Of a stretch of 64,000 nt of DNA, positions 11,201-19,228 are shown piece by piece. The notes under the pieces were generated by a model. The model made no database searches. It worked only from the letters and a program-made list of their open reading frames with translations, and had not been told where the DNA came from. Source of the DNA: Psychrobacter sanguinis (GTDB lineage Bacteria > Pseudomonadota > Gammaproteobacteria > Pseudomonadales > Moraxellaceae); assembly GCF_020736705.1 (NCBI RefSeq), contig NZ_CP085990.1, positions 2,728,001 through 2,792,000 of the forward strand. Direction: 5' to 3'. Position 1 is the first letter of the stretch. Each line of letters opens with the position of its first letter. The translations under genes and the position numbers were made by a program.

Positions 11201-13095
11201 GCATTGTGCAGAGTCAGCTCATATTCTTGTAGCCACATAGGCTGCTCTGGCACTTCAAACTCGTAAGTTTGCGCAGAAACAACGGATACCCCAAAGTCTT
11301 CTAAAATAGGTAAAATATTGGATAAAATAGTTGGCTTATCTAGACCATATAGCTTTAAATGTAGTTGATTACTCTCATCCCCTGTCGACTGGTACAGTTT
11401 CCAAATCATTGGGTTGCTGCGACTTAAACTGGCCAAGCGCTTGGTATCTGTTACCCCTGTGCGTACATCGAAGCGCTCTTTATAAGCGGCGGGAATAGTA
11501 TGTAGATAACGCTTGAACAAACTATTGGCTTTTTGCTCCCCTAACGTCTCTAGCATCACCTGCTGATATTGATCGCTCCAGCCTTCCATTAAGGCATTAA
11601 GATCATCTTCTAATTGTTCTAAATCAACGTCATTAATCTGGCCAGGCTCAGTACGGACGTGGACATGAACGCGGGCATGATCTGACTCGTCAAATTCCGT
11701 GGTAAAGCCAGAGGAGATACCATTAAAGGCATCTACCAACGCTTGCTGCATTCGCATACGCATACTGGTGTTAAATTTATCGCGTGGAATATAGACCAAG
11801 CACGACACAAAGCGCTGATAGTGATCGACACGGCTAAATAAACGCAGACGTTTTTTGTCTTTTAATTGAGCAATGCCTGATACGATTGGATACAGCTCAT
11901 CAATACTTGCCTGGAATAAGTCATCGCGCGGCAAGGTATTAATAATATGCATATATTTATGGTAGTTGTAGCCATTGGTTGGAAAATCAGCTTTTTCCAT
12001 GATTTTATTAGCTTTTTCACGCAGTAGCGGAATGTGCTGTACACTTAACTGGTAGGCTTGTGAGGTGAATAAACCAATAAAGCGATATTCTCCAACCAGA
12101 CGACCCGAGGCATCGTATTTGTGTATGCCCAAGAAGTCCATGTACACAGAGCGGTGAATCGGAGACATCTGGCTGGATTTCGATAGCAATACCACACGCG
12201 GAATGGTCAGTAGCGCTTTTAAACTATTGGGCAATTGGGCAAAGCTTCTTGAAGGTGTGTCTTCAGAAACCCCATTTAATAGACCCAGTCCACTATGGGC
12301 CACAGAGATTAAATCTATGTCAGCCGCCGCTTCTTCAGAGAGCACTGCAGATGCCTGTTTTTCAGTATTGTCTACACCTTCAATACGATATTCTCTAAAA
12401 CCTAAGAAGATAAAATTATCCTCTGCAATCCACTGCAAAAAGGCTTTAATTTCCTCAGTAGTATGATAAACCTCAGGAACTTGGACCGTGTCCATCTCTT
12501 CGGTAATTTGTTTCAGCTTACTGCACATGGCCTGCCAGTCACCGACCACCGTGTCCAAAGTGGTGATTCTCTCTTTGATAACTCGCTGTAAGGCATCCAT
12601 GGTCTCGCTATCGGTACGTTCAATCTCACAATGTATCAACGACAGATAATGAGTATCACTGTCTTGCACATCTTCAATACTCATAATTTCACCTGATTCA
12701 TTACGCTCTATATCAATAATGGTGTTGTGAATACGGTGTACTTCAAGCCCTTCTTCTTCGATACACATAGTTAACGTATCTACTAAGAATGGACGGTTAA
12801 AGGCGACCACTTGCAAGATAGTATGACTGCTATGAAAGTGCTGCTCTTCAACACAGGGGTTAAACAAGCGCAGTATCGGCTGATTGTCCTGATAAGATTT
12901 CAACAGCACAAAATGATGCAGTGCCATGCCTGCCAAATCTGCATCAGACTCCCTTTGAGCGATACGAGCTTCAAGATTGTGGTAATAGACAGCGATAAAC
13001 TCTTGTACTAGATTCTGGTCTTTATTAACATAGCCACTGGCAATATTGCTAATGTTTTCAAGACGTTCAGCGCTTAAAGAAAACGTGTTCTTCAT
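8230..13095 (-). CDS. gdhB: NAD-specific glutamate dehydrogenase, 180-kDa class
   Basis: A 1621-residue giant glutamate dehydrogenase catalysing L-glutamate + NAD+ to 2-oxoglutarate + ammonium + NADH, feeding amino-acid carbon into the TCA cycle. Long N-terminal regulatory segments with ACT-like parts (about 1-650) precede the catalytic core. The core is recognised by GGLRWSDRMEDFRTEVLGL and the adjacent SKGGFIVK lysine motif (about residues 825-865) and by the nucleotide-binding region with GIGDMSGDVFGNGML. The length agrees with the class (about 1600). The ATG at 13095 has a GGATTCCAAA-like leader and no better alternative upstream. The gene is monocistronic, with its own terminator, and divergent from the nemR-like regulator across a 620-base gap. 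The symbol follows Pseudomonas usage (gdhB) and is a family-level label. Confidence 0.93.
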   Translation of the reverse strand: MKNTFSLSAERLENISNIASGYVNKDQNLVQEFIAVYYHNLEARIAQRESDADLAGMALHHFVLLKSYQDNQPILRLFNPCVEEQHFHSSHTILQVVAFNRPFLVDTLTMCIEEEGLEVHRIHNTIIDIERNESGEIMSIEDVQDSDTHYLSLIHCEIERTDSETMDALQRVIKERITTLDTVVGDWQAMCSKLKQITEEMDTVQVPEVYHTTEEIKAFLQWIAEDNFIFLGFREYRIEGVDNTEKQASAVLSEEAAADIDLISVAHSGLGLLNGVSEDTPSRSFAQLPNSLKALLTIPRVVLLSKSSQMSPIHRSVYMDFLGIHKYDASGRLVGEYRFIGLFTSQAYQLSVQHIPLLREKANKIMEKADFPTNGYNYHKYMHIINTLPRDDLFQASIDELYPIVSGIAQLKDKKRLRLFSRVDHYQRFVSCLVYIPRDKFNTSMRMRMQQALVDAFNGISSGFTTEFDESDHARVHVHVRTEPGQINDVDLEQLEDDLNALMEGWSDQYQQVMLETLGEQKANSLFKRYLHTIPAAYKERFDVRTGVTDTKRLASLSRSNPMIWKLYQSTGDESNQLHLKLYGLDKPTILSNILPILEDFGVSVVSAQTYEFEVPEQPMWLQEYELTLHNAKSIDLAVVREQFEDSLAQIWAGRVESDSLNELILATRLGTFEVVILRALMRYILQAKAPFSSQYIKQTLVKNGDIAVMIADLFDARMNPEYSEQERVSKTAACQEQLKTALANVESLDEDRILRWYLDLINAMLRTNFYQCDSDGNRKDRLSFKFAASEIPNLPKPKPMFEIFVYSPRVEAIHLRGGKVARGGLRWSDRMEDFRTEVLGLVKAQMVKNAVIVPVGSKGGFIVKQKSPADGRDAFQKEGIECYQTFLRGMLDVTDNLVDGKVVHPDNTVRHDEDDPYLVVAADKGTASFSDIANGVAAEYGFWLDDAFASGGSVGYDHKAMGITARGAWESVKRHFRMLGMNIQNKDDFTVVGIGDMSGDVFGNGMLLSKHIKLQAAFNHLHIFIDPNPDTQASYAERERLFNLSRSTWDDYDKSLISQGGGVFSRQDKSISISDEMKAAFDIEEDSLNPNELISRLLKAPVDLIWNGGIGTYVKSKDESHADVGDRANDAVRVNGEDIRAKVLGEGGNLGCTQRGRIEFALQGGPDNQGGQLYTDAIDNSAGVNCSDHEVNIKILLGKVVEQGDMTTKQRNELLKSMTDEVAQLVLRQNYLQPQAIELSHLDGADNLTDHKRIIDYLEAEGRLDRAIEFLPSDEIIEQRMAAGTGMTRPELSVILAYGKMWVYEQLLESDLPDNPYFANELRKYFPDQLAGEFFDEMTRHRLHREIISTYLTNSVVNRLGIEAIFRLFEETDQGVATLSRAYAIVRDIFQISDSWKTLESLDNQVDAATLLQLELRIRAVMEQGIVWLINAFGSELQVADTIERFQNSVAELIQPQGIIATQFESHLEQDVTELTDLGLDNDNAQIFAILPYAIDALDTALLAEKYDRPVEEITQLYFEVYQNLHIDWLMLQVEQLPQQDHWDRRARYALFNELSRSLRQMMTTLLSQQQPVDALQQWQKTHQQAIDTMASQMSKLNGTQVSLSALSVMISEINKLIAE

Positions 13096-13277
13096 TTGGA
13101 ATCCTTTCTAATTATTTATTATAAATTTTAAGATAAGAGTCTTTGGCAATATAGACTGTTGACTCTATGCCTATATTCTACTTGATGCATTAACGCTACT
13201 GAGTATTGATTTGAGACAAAAGTGTTTAAAAAGGTTGCACTACTCTACATTGGCCTATACTGGTTTATAACGCTTAT

Positions 13278-13291
13278 TAACTTATAAGTTA
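13278..13291. repeat. 14-bp perfect palindrome TAACTTATAAGTTA
   Basis: This is a perfect dyad in the gdh/nemR intergenic region, 183 bases upstream of the gdh start. It could be a regulator site, but no matching family was recognised. Confidence 0.35.
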
Positions 13292-13437
13292 GGGTGTCAG
13301 GTGTCGTTGATAACAGCATGACAGTAGCGATGAAAAATGGATATTTGAACAGAAATAACATTCATAGCTGTTCACTATCATATAGACGACTGTACTTAAG
13401 ACTGCCATTAGAACTATACATTTCCATTCATACTCAC

Positions 13438-13453
13438 TAGACTGAATGGTCTA
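13438..13453. promoter_or_regulatory. NemR-like operator upstream of the TetR gene
   Basis: TAGACTGAATGGTCTA has half-sites TAGAC and GTCTA separated by six bases. This matches the TAGACC...GGTCTA pattern known for NemR-type TetR regulators with one mismatch. A closely related site lies upstream of the yqhD-like gene, which supports autoregulation by the adjacent regulator. Confidence 0.6.
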
Positions 13454-13715
13454 AAAGCAACCTACGCCTATAGAAATATGCAAATTCGTCACCATATAAA
13501 AGGTATACTCTCTATTTAACTGTCTTAACTTTATTATTTCTATTGCCTTACTTTTATTGCATCATTTTATTTTTTGGATAAAGTCTCCTTTTTAGTTAAA
13601 CATGTTTAATGCATTGTCTCAATGACACTTCATTTATTACACCGTACAGTGAATAGACTTTTTCTATTTAGACTTTTAAATCAATTATTAATTAAATATC
13701 CAACTTGGACACGCT

Positions 13716-14405
13716 ATGACTACCTCTAACCTGCCTGCCTCTGATCTAGATCATTCTAAACTAGAGAATCATGCAGAAGATAAGACGCCAGTTACCCTAA
13801 AAAATACTGAGTTTTTCCAACAAGCTGCTAGCGATACTAAATCGCATTTAATAGCGACTGGCTATAAACTATTGGCCCAAAAAGGGTTTACCGCTGTGGG
13901 TATTAAACAAATACTCGATACCGCTGGCGTACCCAAAGGCTCTTTTTATCATTACTTTGCTTCCAAAGAAGCGTTTGGCGAAGCCATTATTCAAAGCTAC
14001 TTTGAGCACTACAAACACCGTTTACAAGCCATATCGGCTCAAGATATTAGCGCGCAACAAAAGCTGTATAACTATTTTCAGTATTGGTATGACACTCAGC
14101 AAAACGAGTGCGACCATGAAAAGTGCTTAGTGGTTAAGCTAAGCGGTGAGGTATCGGATATCTCAGAGCCTATGCGAGAAGCTTTAGAGGGCGGATATCA
14201 ACAAACCCTTAATTGGATAGGCGAACAAGTCAAAGCAGGCTGGGCGGATGGCTCTATCCCTAAAGTAGCTAATATTGCCGCCGAAAGTATCGCCAAGCGT
14301 TGGTACTATGCTTGGCTAGGTGCCAGTCTTATCGCTAAGACCAGCCGTAGTAATTTACCTTTAGCTGAAGTCTGGCAAATGACAGCCACTGAGCTGGGCC
14401 GTTAA
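13716..14405 (+). CDS. nemR: TetR-family electrophile-sensing repressor, NemR-like
   Basis: A 229-residue repressor with a TetR helix-turn-helix near residues 41-87 containing the very conserved VPKGSFYHYFxSKEAFG. The body aligns well with E. coli NemR. The segment ECDHEKCLVVKLSGEV carries Cys132 and Cys137, and Cys137 sits where NemR has its redox-sensing Cys106. The AKTSRS lysine matches the NemR lysine that tunes the cysteine. NemR is released from DNA by reactive chlorine, quinones and methylglyoxal. The first 35 residues are an extra disordered extension. Matching operators lie upstream of this gene and of the aldehyde reductase 850 bases downstream, so it probably represses itself and the detoxification genes that follow. 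The symbol is by orthology judged by eye. Confidence 0.82.
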   Translation: MTTSNLPASDLDHSKLENHAEDKTPVTLKNTEFFQQAASDTKSHLIATGYKLLAQKGFTAVGIKQILDTAGVPKGSFYHYFASKEAFGEAIIQSYFEHYKHRLQAISAQDISAQQKLYNYFQYWYDTQQNECDHEKCLVVKLSGEVSDISEPMREALEGGYQQTLNWIGEQVKAGWADGSIPKVANIAAESIAKRWYYAWLGASLIAKTSRSNLPLAEVWQMTATELGR

Positions 14406-14911
14406 TTAAAGCCGCTTTGATTAACTGCTGCGTTGCTTATTAAACCCCCTTATAAAACGTAACTACTATTGGTCAAAGTCTGCCTTTGATCAATAGCCAA
14501 TCCTCTAGTCTGCCTGTCTTCGACCAATAGCCAAGCCTGTGTGCTATCTATAACCTTCTCTGTTATATCTCTTAATCGGTTATAACCTGTTCATCTTTGA
14601 ATAAAGCTTGTCTTTTCTATTGCTTATTGTCTTCCTCTTATCCGCTTTATTTGATCCTTATCTACTTTATGTTTATATAGTTTTCTTTGTACTTATATAG
14701 AGGATTATCTAGCTTATTGTCTAAATAATTCTTTAATCTTTTATCTAACATAGTATGTTGGCTTATCTAACGAAATTGTCATATTTGAACGATAAACTTA
14801 CTTAACCAAGACTCTATTTTGAACCTCAACCTCACTTAAGGACTCTAGCCCAGCGTGAACCGCATCCTGATTTAGACAATATTCCTGAAGTATATAGTTT
14901 TGTAGACTTAC
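14406..14911. other. Gene-free stretch after nemR with a two-copy imperfect repeat
   Basis: No open reading frame looks genuine here. An imperfect tandem repeat of about 30 bases lies at 14476-14537, both units beginning AGTCTGCCT and ending CAATAGCCAA plus two or three bases. The rest is AT-rich. No convincing terminator for nemR was found. Confidence 0.45.
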
Positions 14912-14941
14912 TAGACGACCGGTCTAATCTATCTATATAAT
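14912..14941 (+). promoter_or_regulatory. Promoter of the yqhD-like gene with overlapping NemR-type operator
   Basis: The dyad TAGACGACCGGTCTA (14912-14926) is a near copy of the site upstream of nemR. It directly covers a -35-like TAGACG, which sits 18 bases before a perfect -10 TATAAT (14936-14941). A repressor bound there would block RNA polymerase. Transcription would begin near 14948, leaving a leader of about 300 bases before the ATG at 15252; the leader has no gene but contains an AATCAAA...TTTGATT hairpin and a CTAGTACTAG dyad. Confidence 0.62.
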
Positions 14942-15251
14942 ACTTACCAACAGTTAATCAAACTCAGATGACGCCATTGTATTTGATTAGCTAGTACTAG
15001 CGTTAAGCCATCACATAAATGGCAACTTAGGATTGATTGTTACGTCAACTTTAGATTGATTTACGTTGTTGCTAACAAAGCTAACAGGCCTAGCCTGTAA
15101 CTTATTGAGTTAATATCCCATACTCAATTTATTCAATCCTTAGTTGCTAGTGATTTAATGTTCGGTTATTTACAGACTTAACGCTTAGCCAATAAATCTT
15201 ATCTAATAAATATAGTTATCAATATAATCTCTCAAAAATCAAAGGACATTT

Positions 15252-16460
15252 ATGAACAATTTTCAATATTACAACCCAGTACGCATTGTATTTGGTGAAG
15301 GTCAAATCAAACAATTGGCGGACTTAGTACCTGCCAAAGCTCGTGTATTAATCACTTATGGCGGTGGCTCTGCAAAACGCACCGGTACCCTTGATGAAGT
15401 TAAGACCGCTTTAGAGAATGGCGGCGAGCGTCAAATATTTGAATTTGGCGGTATTGAGCCAAACCCTGAGTTCACCACTTTATTAAAAGCGGCTGACATG
15501 GTGAATGAACAAAATATCGACTTTATTCTAGCGGTAGGCGGCGGTTCAGTTATCGATGGTAGTAAATTTGTGGCGTTAGTTTCACACTTAAAAGAAGAAG
15601 ATGGCACAGTGTCTCGTGACCAAGCTTGGGATGCGTTGACCAGCTATACTAGAGACATAGATTCAGCGGTAGACTTAGGCGCAGTCTTAACCATTCCGGC
15701 GACTGGCTCTGAAATGAACTCAGGTGGCGTAATCAACTATAGTGAGCGTCAAGCGAAGCTACCTTTTGGCAACCCTCTTGTTTATCCAAAATTCTCTATC
15801 CTTGATCCCACTAAGACTTTAACCCTTCCTGAACGTCAAGTAATGAATGGCGTGGCTGATGCCTTTGTCTATGTTATGGAACAGTATTTGACCTATCCAG
15901 TGAATGCGAAAGTACAAGATGCCTTTGCTGAAAGCCTACTTAAGATTCTTATTTCTGAAGGCCTAGCGGTTAAAGAAGATCCAGAAAACCTAGAAATCCG
16001 CAAAAACATTATGTGGACTGCAACCATGGCACTGAATGGTCTAATTGGTACTGGGGTACCACAAGACTGGACCACTCACATGATTGGTCATGAGCTAACC
16101 TCTTTGCATAGCATTGATCATGCCCGCACCTTAACCATCGTGTTGCCATCCGTTATGCGTGAGTTAAAAGACAGCAAAAAAGACAAGTTACTTCAATATG
16201 CTCGCAATGTTTGGAACATCACTAACGATGATAAGCAATTAAGCGAGGATGATATCATCGAGAAGGCCATTACCCTTACTGAAGAGTTCTTCAGAACTTT
16301 AGATTTACCTGTCAACTTTGCCGATGTAGAGCTAGATGAAAGCGCCATTGACCCTATTGTTAGCCAACTTAAAGAACATGGCATGGTGGCATTAGGCGAA
16401 CATAAAGCCAATGACTTAGACGTGTCACGCCGTATTTTACAACGTGCAGCTACTGCTTAG
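15252..16460 (+). CDS. yqhD: YqhD-like NADPH-dependent aldehyde reductase (iron-containing ADH family)
   Basis: A 402-residue group III alcohol dehydrogenase that should reduce short reactive aldehydes such as methylglyoxal, glyoxal and acrolein with NADPH. It aligns along its whole length with E. coli YqhD: start MNNFQYYNPVRIVFGEG, VLITYGGGSAKRTG, the nucleotide loop AVGGGSVIDGSKF and GVPQDWTTHM. Of the four metal ligands of YqhD (Asp194, His198, His267, His281), the Asp and the last two His (IGHELT, IDHAR) are present. The His198 position reads Tyr (DAFVY), a TAT codon where CAT is expected. AAAGGA precedes the ATG by six bases. It is controlled by the operator-promoter at 14912 and followed by strong hairpins. 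Whether the Tyr variant keeps activity is unknown. Confidence 0.9.
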   Translation: MNNFQYYNPVRIVFGEGQIKQLADLVPAKARVLITYGGGSAKRTGTLDEVKTALENGGERQIFEFGGIEPNPEFTTLLKAADMVNEQNIDFILAVGGGSVIDGSKFVALVSHLKEEDGTVSRDQAWDALTSYTRDIDSAVDLGAVLTIPATGSEMNSGGVINYSERQAKLPFGNPLVYPKFSILDPTKTLTLPERQVMNGVADAFVYVMEQYLTYPVNAKVQDAFAESLLKILISEGLAVKEDPENLEIRKNIMWTATMALNGLIGTGVPQDWTTHMIGHELTSLHSIDHARTLTIVLPSVMRELKDSKKDKLLQYARNVWNITNDDKQLSEDDIIEKAITLTEEFFRTLDLPVNFADVELDESAIDPIVSQLKEHGMVALGEHKANDLDVSRRILQRAATA

Positions 16461-16475
16461 TTATTGAGCATTCTG

Positions 16476-16546
16476 TCCTATTGAACTTGCCTTATTCAAT
16501 AGGAAGATAATAATAAATTACCCATGGGCTAATCGTTCATGGGTAA
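16476..16546. repeat. Two successive hairpins after yqhD
   Basis: The first stem is TCCTATTGAA / TTCAATAGGA (16476-16504, 10 bp). The second is TTACCCATG / CATGGGTAA (16518-16546, 9 bp). Neither has a T-run; they precede a third hairpin that does. Confidence 0.55.
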
Positions 16547-16547
16547 G

Positions 16548-16612
16548 CGCCATACAAAAGCACCACAGGTCTGTTCTATGGGCTCTTTACAATACATTTG
16601 TATGGCGTTTTT
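16548..16612 (+). terminator. Intrinsic terminator or attenuator between yqhD and curA-like gene
   Basis: An 11-bp perfect stem, CGCCATACAAA / TTTGTATGGCG, with a 38-base loop is followed immediately by TTTTT. It ends only 45 bases before the next start codon, leaving very little room for a separate promoter, so it may work as a partial terminator setting the expression ratio of the two genes. Confidence 0.6.
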
Positions 16613-16657
16613 ATAACAAATAAATTACAACCAATAATAAGACAAAGGATTAGCACT

Positions 16658-17737
16658 ATGAGCTCTAATAATACTAAATTTGATAATACCAAATTCGATA
16701 ATACTCAATCAGACAATATCAATCGTCAAGTTAAACTGCCTAGCCGTCCGCATGGCAAACCCTCAGATGACAACTTTGAGTTGGCCACCAGTGAGGTGCC
16801 TAGTGCTGGCGACAATGAAATGCTATTACGCACTTTATATCTGTCATTAGACCCTTATATGCGTGGTCGTATGAGTGATGCCGAAAGCTATGCTGACCCT
16901 CTAGAAGTAGGTGACGTAATGCTAGGCGCTACTGTTTCACAAGTAGTAACTTCAAATCTTAAAGACTTCAGCGAAGGCGACTTAGTTATTGCCGGTTCAG
17001 GCTGGCAAGACTATAGCGTTAGTAATGGCGAAGGCGTCTATAAACTAACCAAAGATATGAGCCAACCTTCATATGGTGTTGGTGTGTTAGGTATGCCAGG
17101 CTTCACCGGTTATATGGGCTTAACAGATATCGGTAAACCAAAAGCAGGTGAAACTTTAGTGGTAGGCGCGGCAACCGGTCCAGTTGGTGCTACTGTCGGC
17201 CAAGTGGGCAAACTACATGACCTTAAGGTTATCGGTGTTGCAGGCGGCGAAGACAAATGCAAATTTGCAGTAGAAGAGCTTGGCTTTGATCAGTGTATCG
17301 ATCACCGTGCCGATGACTTTGAAGAGCAATTAGCCGCAGCGTGTCCAAATGGTATCGATATTTACTACGAAAACGTTGGTGGCAGAGTATTTGACGCGGT
17401 ATTACCTTTATTAAATGCCCATGCTCGTATCCCAGTATGTGGTCTTGCTGCTCATTACAATGAAACCGAGTTACCAGAGGGCAAAGACCGTCTAAGTCTA
17501 CTGATGAGTAATATCCTAAGAAAACGCCTGACTATGAAAGGCTTTATTATCTTTGAAGAGTATGGTGACCACTTCCCAGAGTTCTTACAGACTATGGGCA
17601 AATGGGTATCAGAAGATAAAGTAAAAACCAAAGAACATATCGTTGATGGTCTACAAAACGCGCCTCAAGGTTTCGTCGATATGTTGTACGGCAATAACTT
17701 TGGTAAAACAGTGGTTAAAGTGGCAGATCCAAAGTAG
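16658..17737 (+). CDS. curA: NADPH-dependent curcumin/2-alkenal reductase-like oxidoreductase (MDR family)
   Basis: A medium-chain dehydrogenase/reductase without the zinc sites, of the CurA/YncB and 2-alkenal reductase group. Such enzymes use NADPH to saturate the C=C bond of alpha,beta-unsaturated carbonyls. Diagnostic segments are LSLDPYMRGRM, GMPGFTGYMGL, the cofactor loop GAATGPVGATVGQ and YYENVGG. AAAGGA eight bases before the ATG at 16658 sets the start; an in-frame start 60 bases upstream lies inside the terminator stem and is unlikely. The protein has 359 residues. The N-terminus carries a short degenerate repeat of about five residues (NTKFD, NTKFD, NTQSD) encoded by 15-bp units. 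It lies in the electrophile-detoxification cluster, with the DJ-1-like gene 69 bases downstream. Confidence 0.85.
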   Translation: MSSNNTKFDNTKFDNTQSDNINRQVKLPSRPHGKPSDDNFELATSEVPSAGDNEMLLRTLYLSLDPYMRGRMSDAESYADPLEVGDVMLGATVSQVVTSNLKDFSEGDLVIAGSGWQDYSVSNGEGVYKLTKDMSQPSYGVGVLGMPGFTGYMGLTDIGKPKAGETLVVGAATGPVGATVGQVGKLHDLKVIGVAGGEDKCKFAVEELGFDQCIDHRADDFEEQLAAACPNGIDIYYENVGGRVFDAVLPLLNAHARIPVCGLAAHYNETELPEGKDRLSLLMSNILRKRLTMKGFIIFEEYGDHFPEFLQTMGKWVSEDKVKTKEHIVDGLQNAPQGFVDMLYGNNFGKTVVKVADPK

Positions 17738-17806
17738 TAGTTGAGCACGAAATCTATAACATGAAATCTATAAAACAATAAATTTACAATAAATAATGGA
17801 TAAATT

Positions 17807-18484
17807 ATGAAAATTTTAATGGTATTAACCTCACATGATCGCTTAGCGGACACTGGTAAAAAGACTGGCTTTTGGTTAGAAGAATTTGCAGCACCCTATT
17901 ATGCTTTCAAAGATGCAGGTGCCGATATTACCTTAGCCTCTCCAGCAGGCGGTCAACCTCCTTTAGACCCTAGTAGTGATACGCCGGATGCTCAAACTGA
18001 ATATACTGATCGCTTCAAACAAGATACCGCGGCTCAAGAGCATTTAGCCAGCACTCATAAATTGGCTGAAATCAACAGCGATGATTACGATGCTGTATTT
18101 TATCCTGGTGGTCATGGGCCATTGTGGGATTTGGCCGTGGACAAAAAGTCAATTTCGTTAATTGAAGACTTCGTAAAATCTGACAAGCCAGTGGCCTTTG
18201 TTTGTCACGCGCCTGCCGCCTTGAAAAATGTAAAAGTTGATGGCGAATATCTTGTTAAAGATAAGAAAGTAACCGGCTTTAGTAATACCGAAGAAGAAGC
18301 CGTTGGCCTAAGCGACGTGGTACCTTTCTTACTAGAAGATGCACTGAAAGAAAATGGCGGTCATTATGAGAAAGGCGCAGATTGGCAGTCTTATGTGGTC
18401 GAAGATGGCTTATTGATCACTGGTCAAAACCCAGCTTCTTCTGAAGACGCTGCTAAATATTTGATTCGCAAACTACAAGCTTAA
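17807..18484 (+). CDS. DJ-1/PfpI (Hsp31-like) glyoxalase III-type protein
   Basis: A 225-residue class I glutamine amidotransferase-like protein of the DJ-1/PfpI superfamily, of the Hsp31/HchA kind. The nucleophile elbow is VAFVCHAPAAL with Cys before His, and an N-terminal KTGFWLEE glutamate and the YPGGHGPLWDL oxyanion region are present, as in enzymes that convert methylglyoxal to lactate without glutathione or repair glycated proteins. A chaperone or generic stress role is also known in the family. It lies between the curA-like and glutathione transferase genes, 11 bases from the latter, so co-translation in a detoxification operon is likely. Confidence 0.83.
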   Translation: MKILMVLTSHDRLADTGKKTGFWLEEFAAPYYAFKDAGADITLASPAGGQPPLDPSSDTPDAQTEYTDRFKQDTAAQEHLASTHKLAEINSDDYDAVFYPGGHGPLWDLAVDKKSISLIEDFVKSDKPVAFVCHAPAALKNVKVDGEYLVKDKKVTGFSNTEEEAVGLSDVVPFLLEDALKENGGHYEKGADWQSYVVEDGLLITGQNPASSEDAAKYLIRKLQA

Positions 18485-18495
18485 GGAGCTAATGA

Positions 18496-19125
18496 ATGAT
18501 TAAATTACATCATTTAAATCAATCTCGCTCGTTACGTACGTTGTGGTTACTCGAAGAGCTGAATCAGCCTTATGAGGTGGTGAGCTATCAGCGTGACGCC
18601 CAGACGAATTTAGCGCCGCAAAGCTTAAAGCAGATTCATCCTTTGGGAAAATCGCCCGTTATTGAACTAGATGGTCAAGTCGTTGCAGAGTCTGGCGCGA
18701 TTACTCAAGTACTGATTGAACGCTTCGCAGCAGATCGTCTACGTCCTACAGTTGACTCAAATGACTATGCCCAATACTTGCAGTGGATGGACTTTGCCGA
18801 AAGTTCGATGATGGTGCCTTTACTGCTTGAGTTATTCACCAACAAAGCAGGCGTGGCGGACAATGAATTTTTATCGGCCTATATCGCCAAAGAGAAGCAC
18901 AATCTACTGGCTTATCTAAATGATGAGCTTGAAGGTAAAACTTACATTGTCGGTGACAAACTAACCGGTGCTGACTTTATGCTATCGTTCGACTTAATTA
19001 TGTTGGCGCAGCGTGGCCTATTGGATGACTATCCGCACATTAAAGCCTATGCCGATGGTCTGTCTAACATTGACAGCTATCAACGTGCTTTGGCTTTAGA
19101 AGCTGAATATGACGAGTCAAAATAA
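18496..19125 (+). CDS. Glutathione S-transferase
   Basis: A 209-residue cytosolic glutathione transferase. The N-terminal thioredoxin-like domain begins MIKLHHLNQSRSLRTLWLLEEL and contains the cis-Pro and glutathione-binding LGKSPVIELDGQVVAESGAI; the helical C-terminal domain contains the GADFMLSFDL capping motif. The Ser/Asn-rich turn SRSLR suggests a Ser-type catalytic centre like beta or YfcG-related classes. AAGGAG lies seven bases before the ATG, and the gene follows the DJ-1-like gene after 11 bases. Its place in this cluster suggests conjugation or reduction of electrophiles. It is the last gene of the operon, with a good terminator behind it. Confidence 0.88.
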   Translation: MIKLHHLNQSRSLRTLWLLEELNQPYEVVSYQRDAQTNLAPQSLKQIHPLGKSPVIELDGQVVAESGAITQVLIERFAADRLRPTVDSNDYAQYLQWMDFAESSMMVPLLLELFTNKAGVADNEFLSAYIAKEKHNLLAYLNDELEGKTYIVGDKLTGADFMLSFDLIMLAQRGLLDDYPHIKAYADGLSNIDSYQRALALEAEYDESK

Positions 19126-19150
19126 ATTGTACTGAACCAATTAAACAAAA

Positions 19151-19179
19151 AAACAGCTCCTTTTGGGGCTGTTTTTTTT
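19151..19179. terminator. Bidirectional intrinsic terminator (gst / WG-repeat gene)
   Basis: The stem ACAGCTCC / GGGGCTGT with loop TTTT is flanked by A-runs on the left and eight T on the right. It serves the plus-strand operon and the convergent minus-strand gene. Confidence 0.85.
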
Positions 19180-19228
19180 AATTAAGGTCAAGGTAATTAT
19201 AGTTAAAGGTTCAATGCATGACCACTGA

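Larger units (their letters stand above)
13096..13715. other. 620-base divergent intergenic region (gdh / nemR-like)
   Basis: No gene was found. The region must hold both divergent promoters. It contains a 14-bp perfect palindrome (13278-13291), a NemR-like operator (13438-13453) and a weaker look-alike of that operator, TAGACTGTTGACTCTA, at about 13151-13166 near the gdh start. The DNA is AT-rich and otherwise featureless. Confidence 0.6.

Noticed and set aside
14406..15251. Small genes in the long gap after nemR
   Set aside because: No frame with a ribosome site and protein-like composition was found; operator and leader explain part of it.
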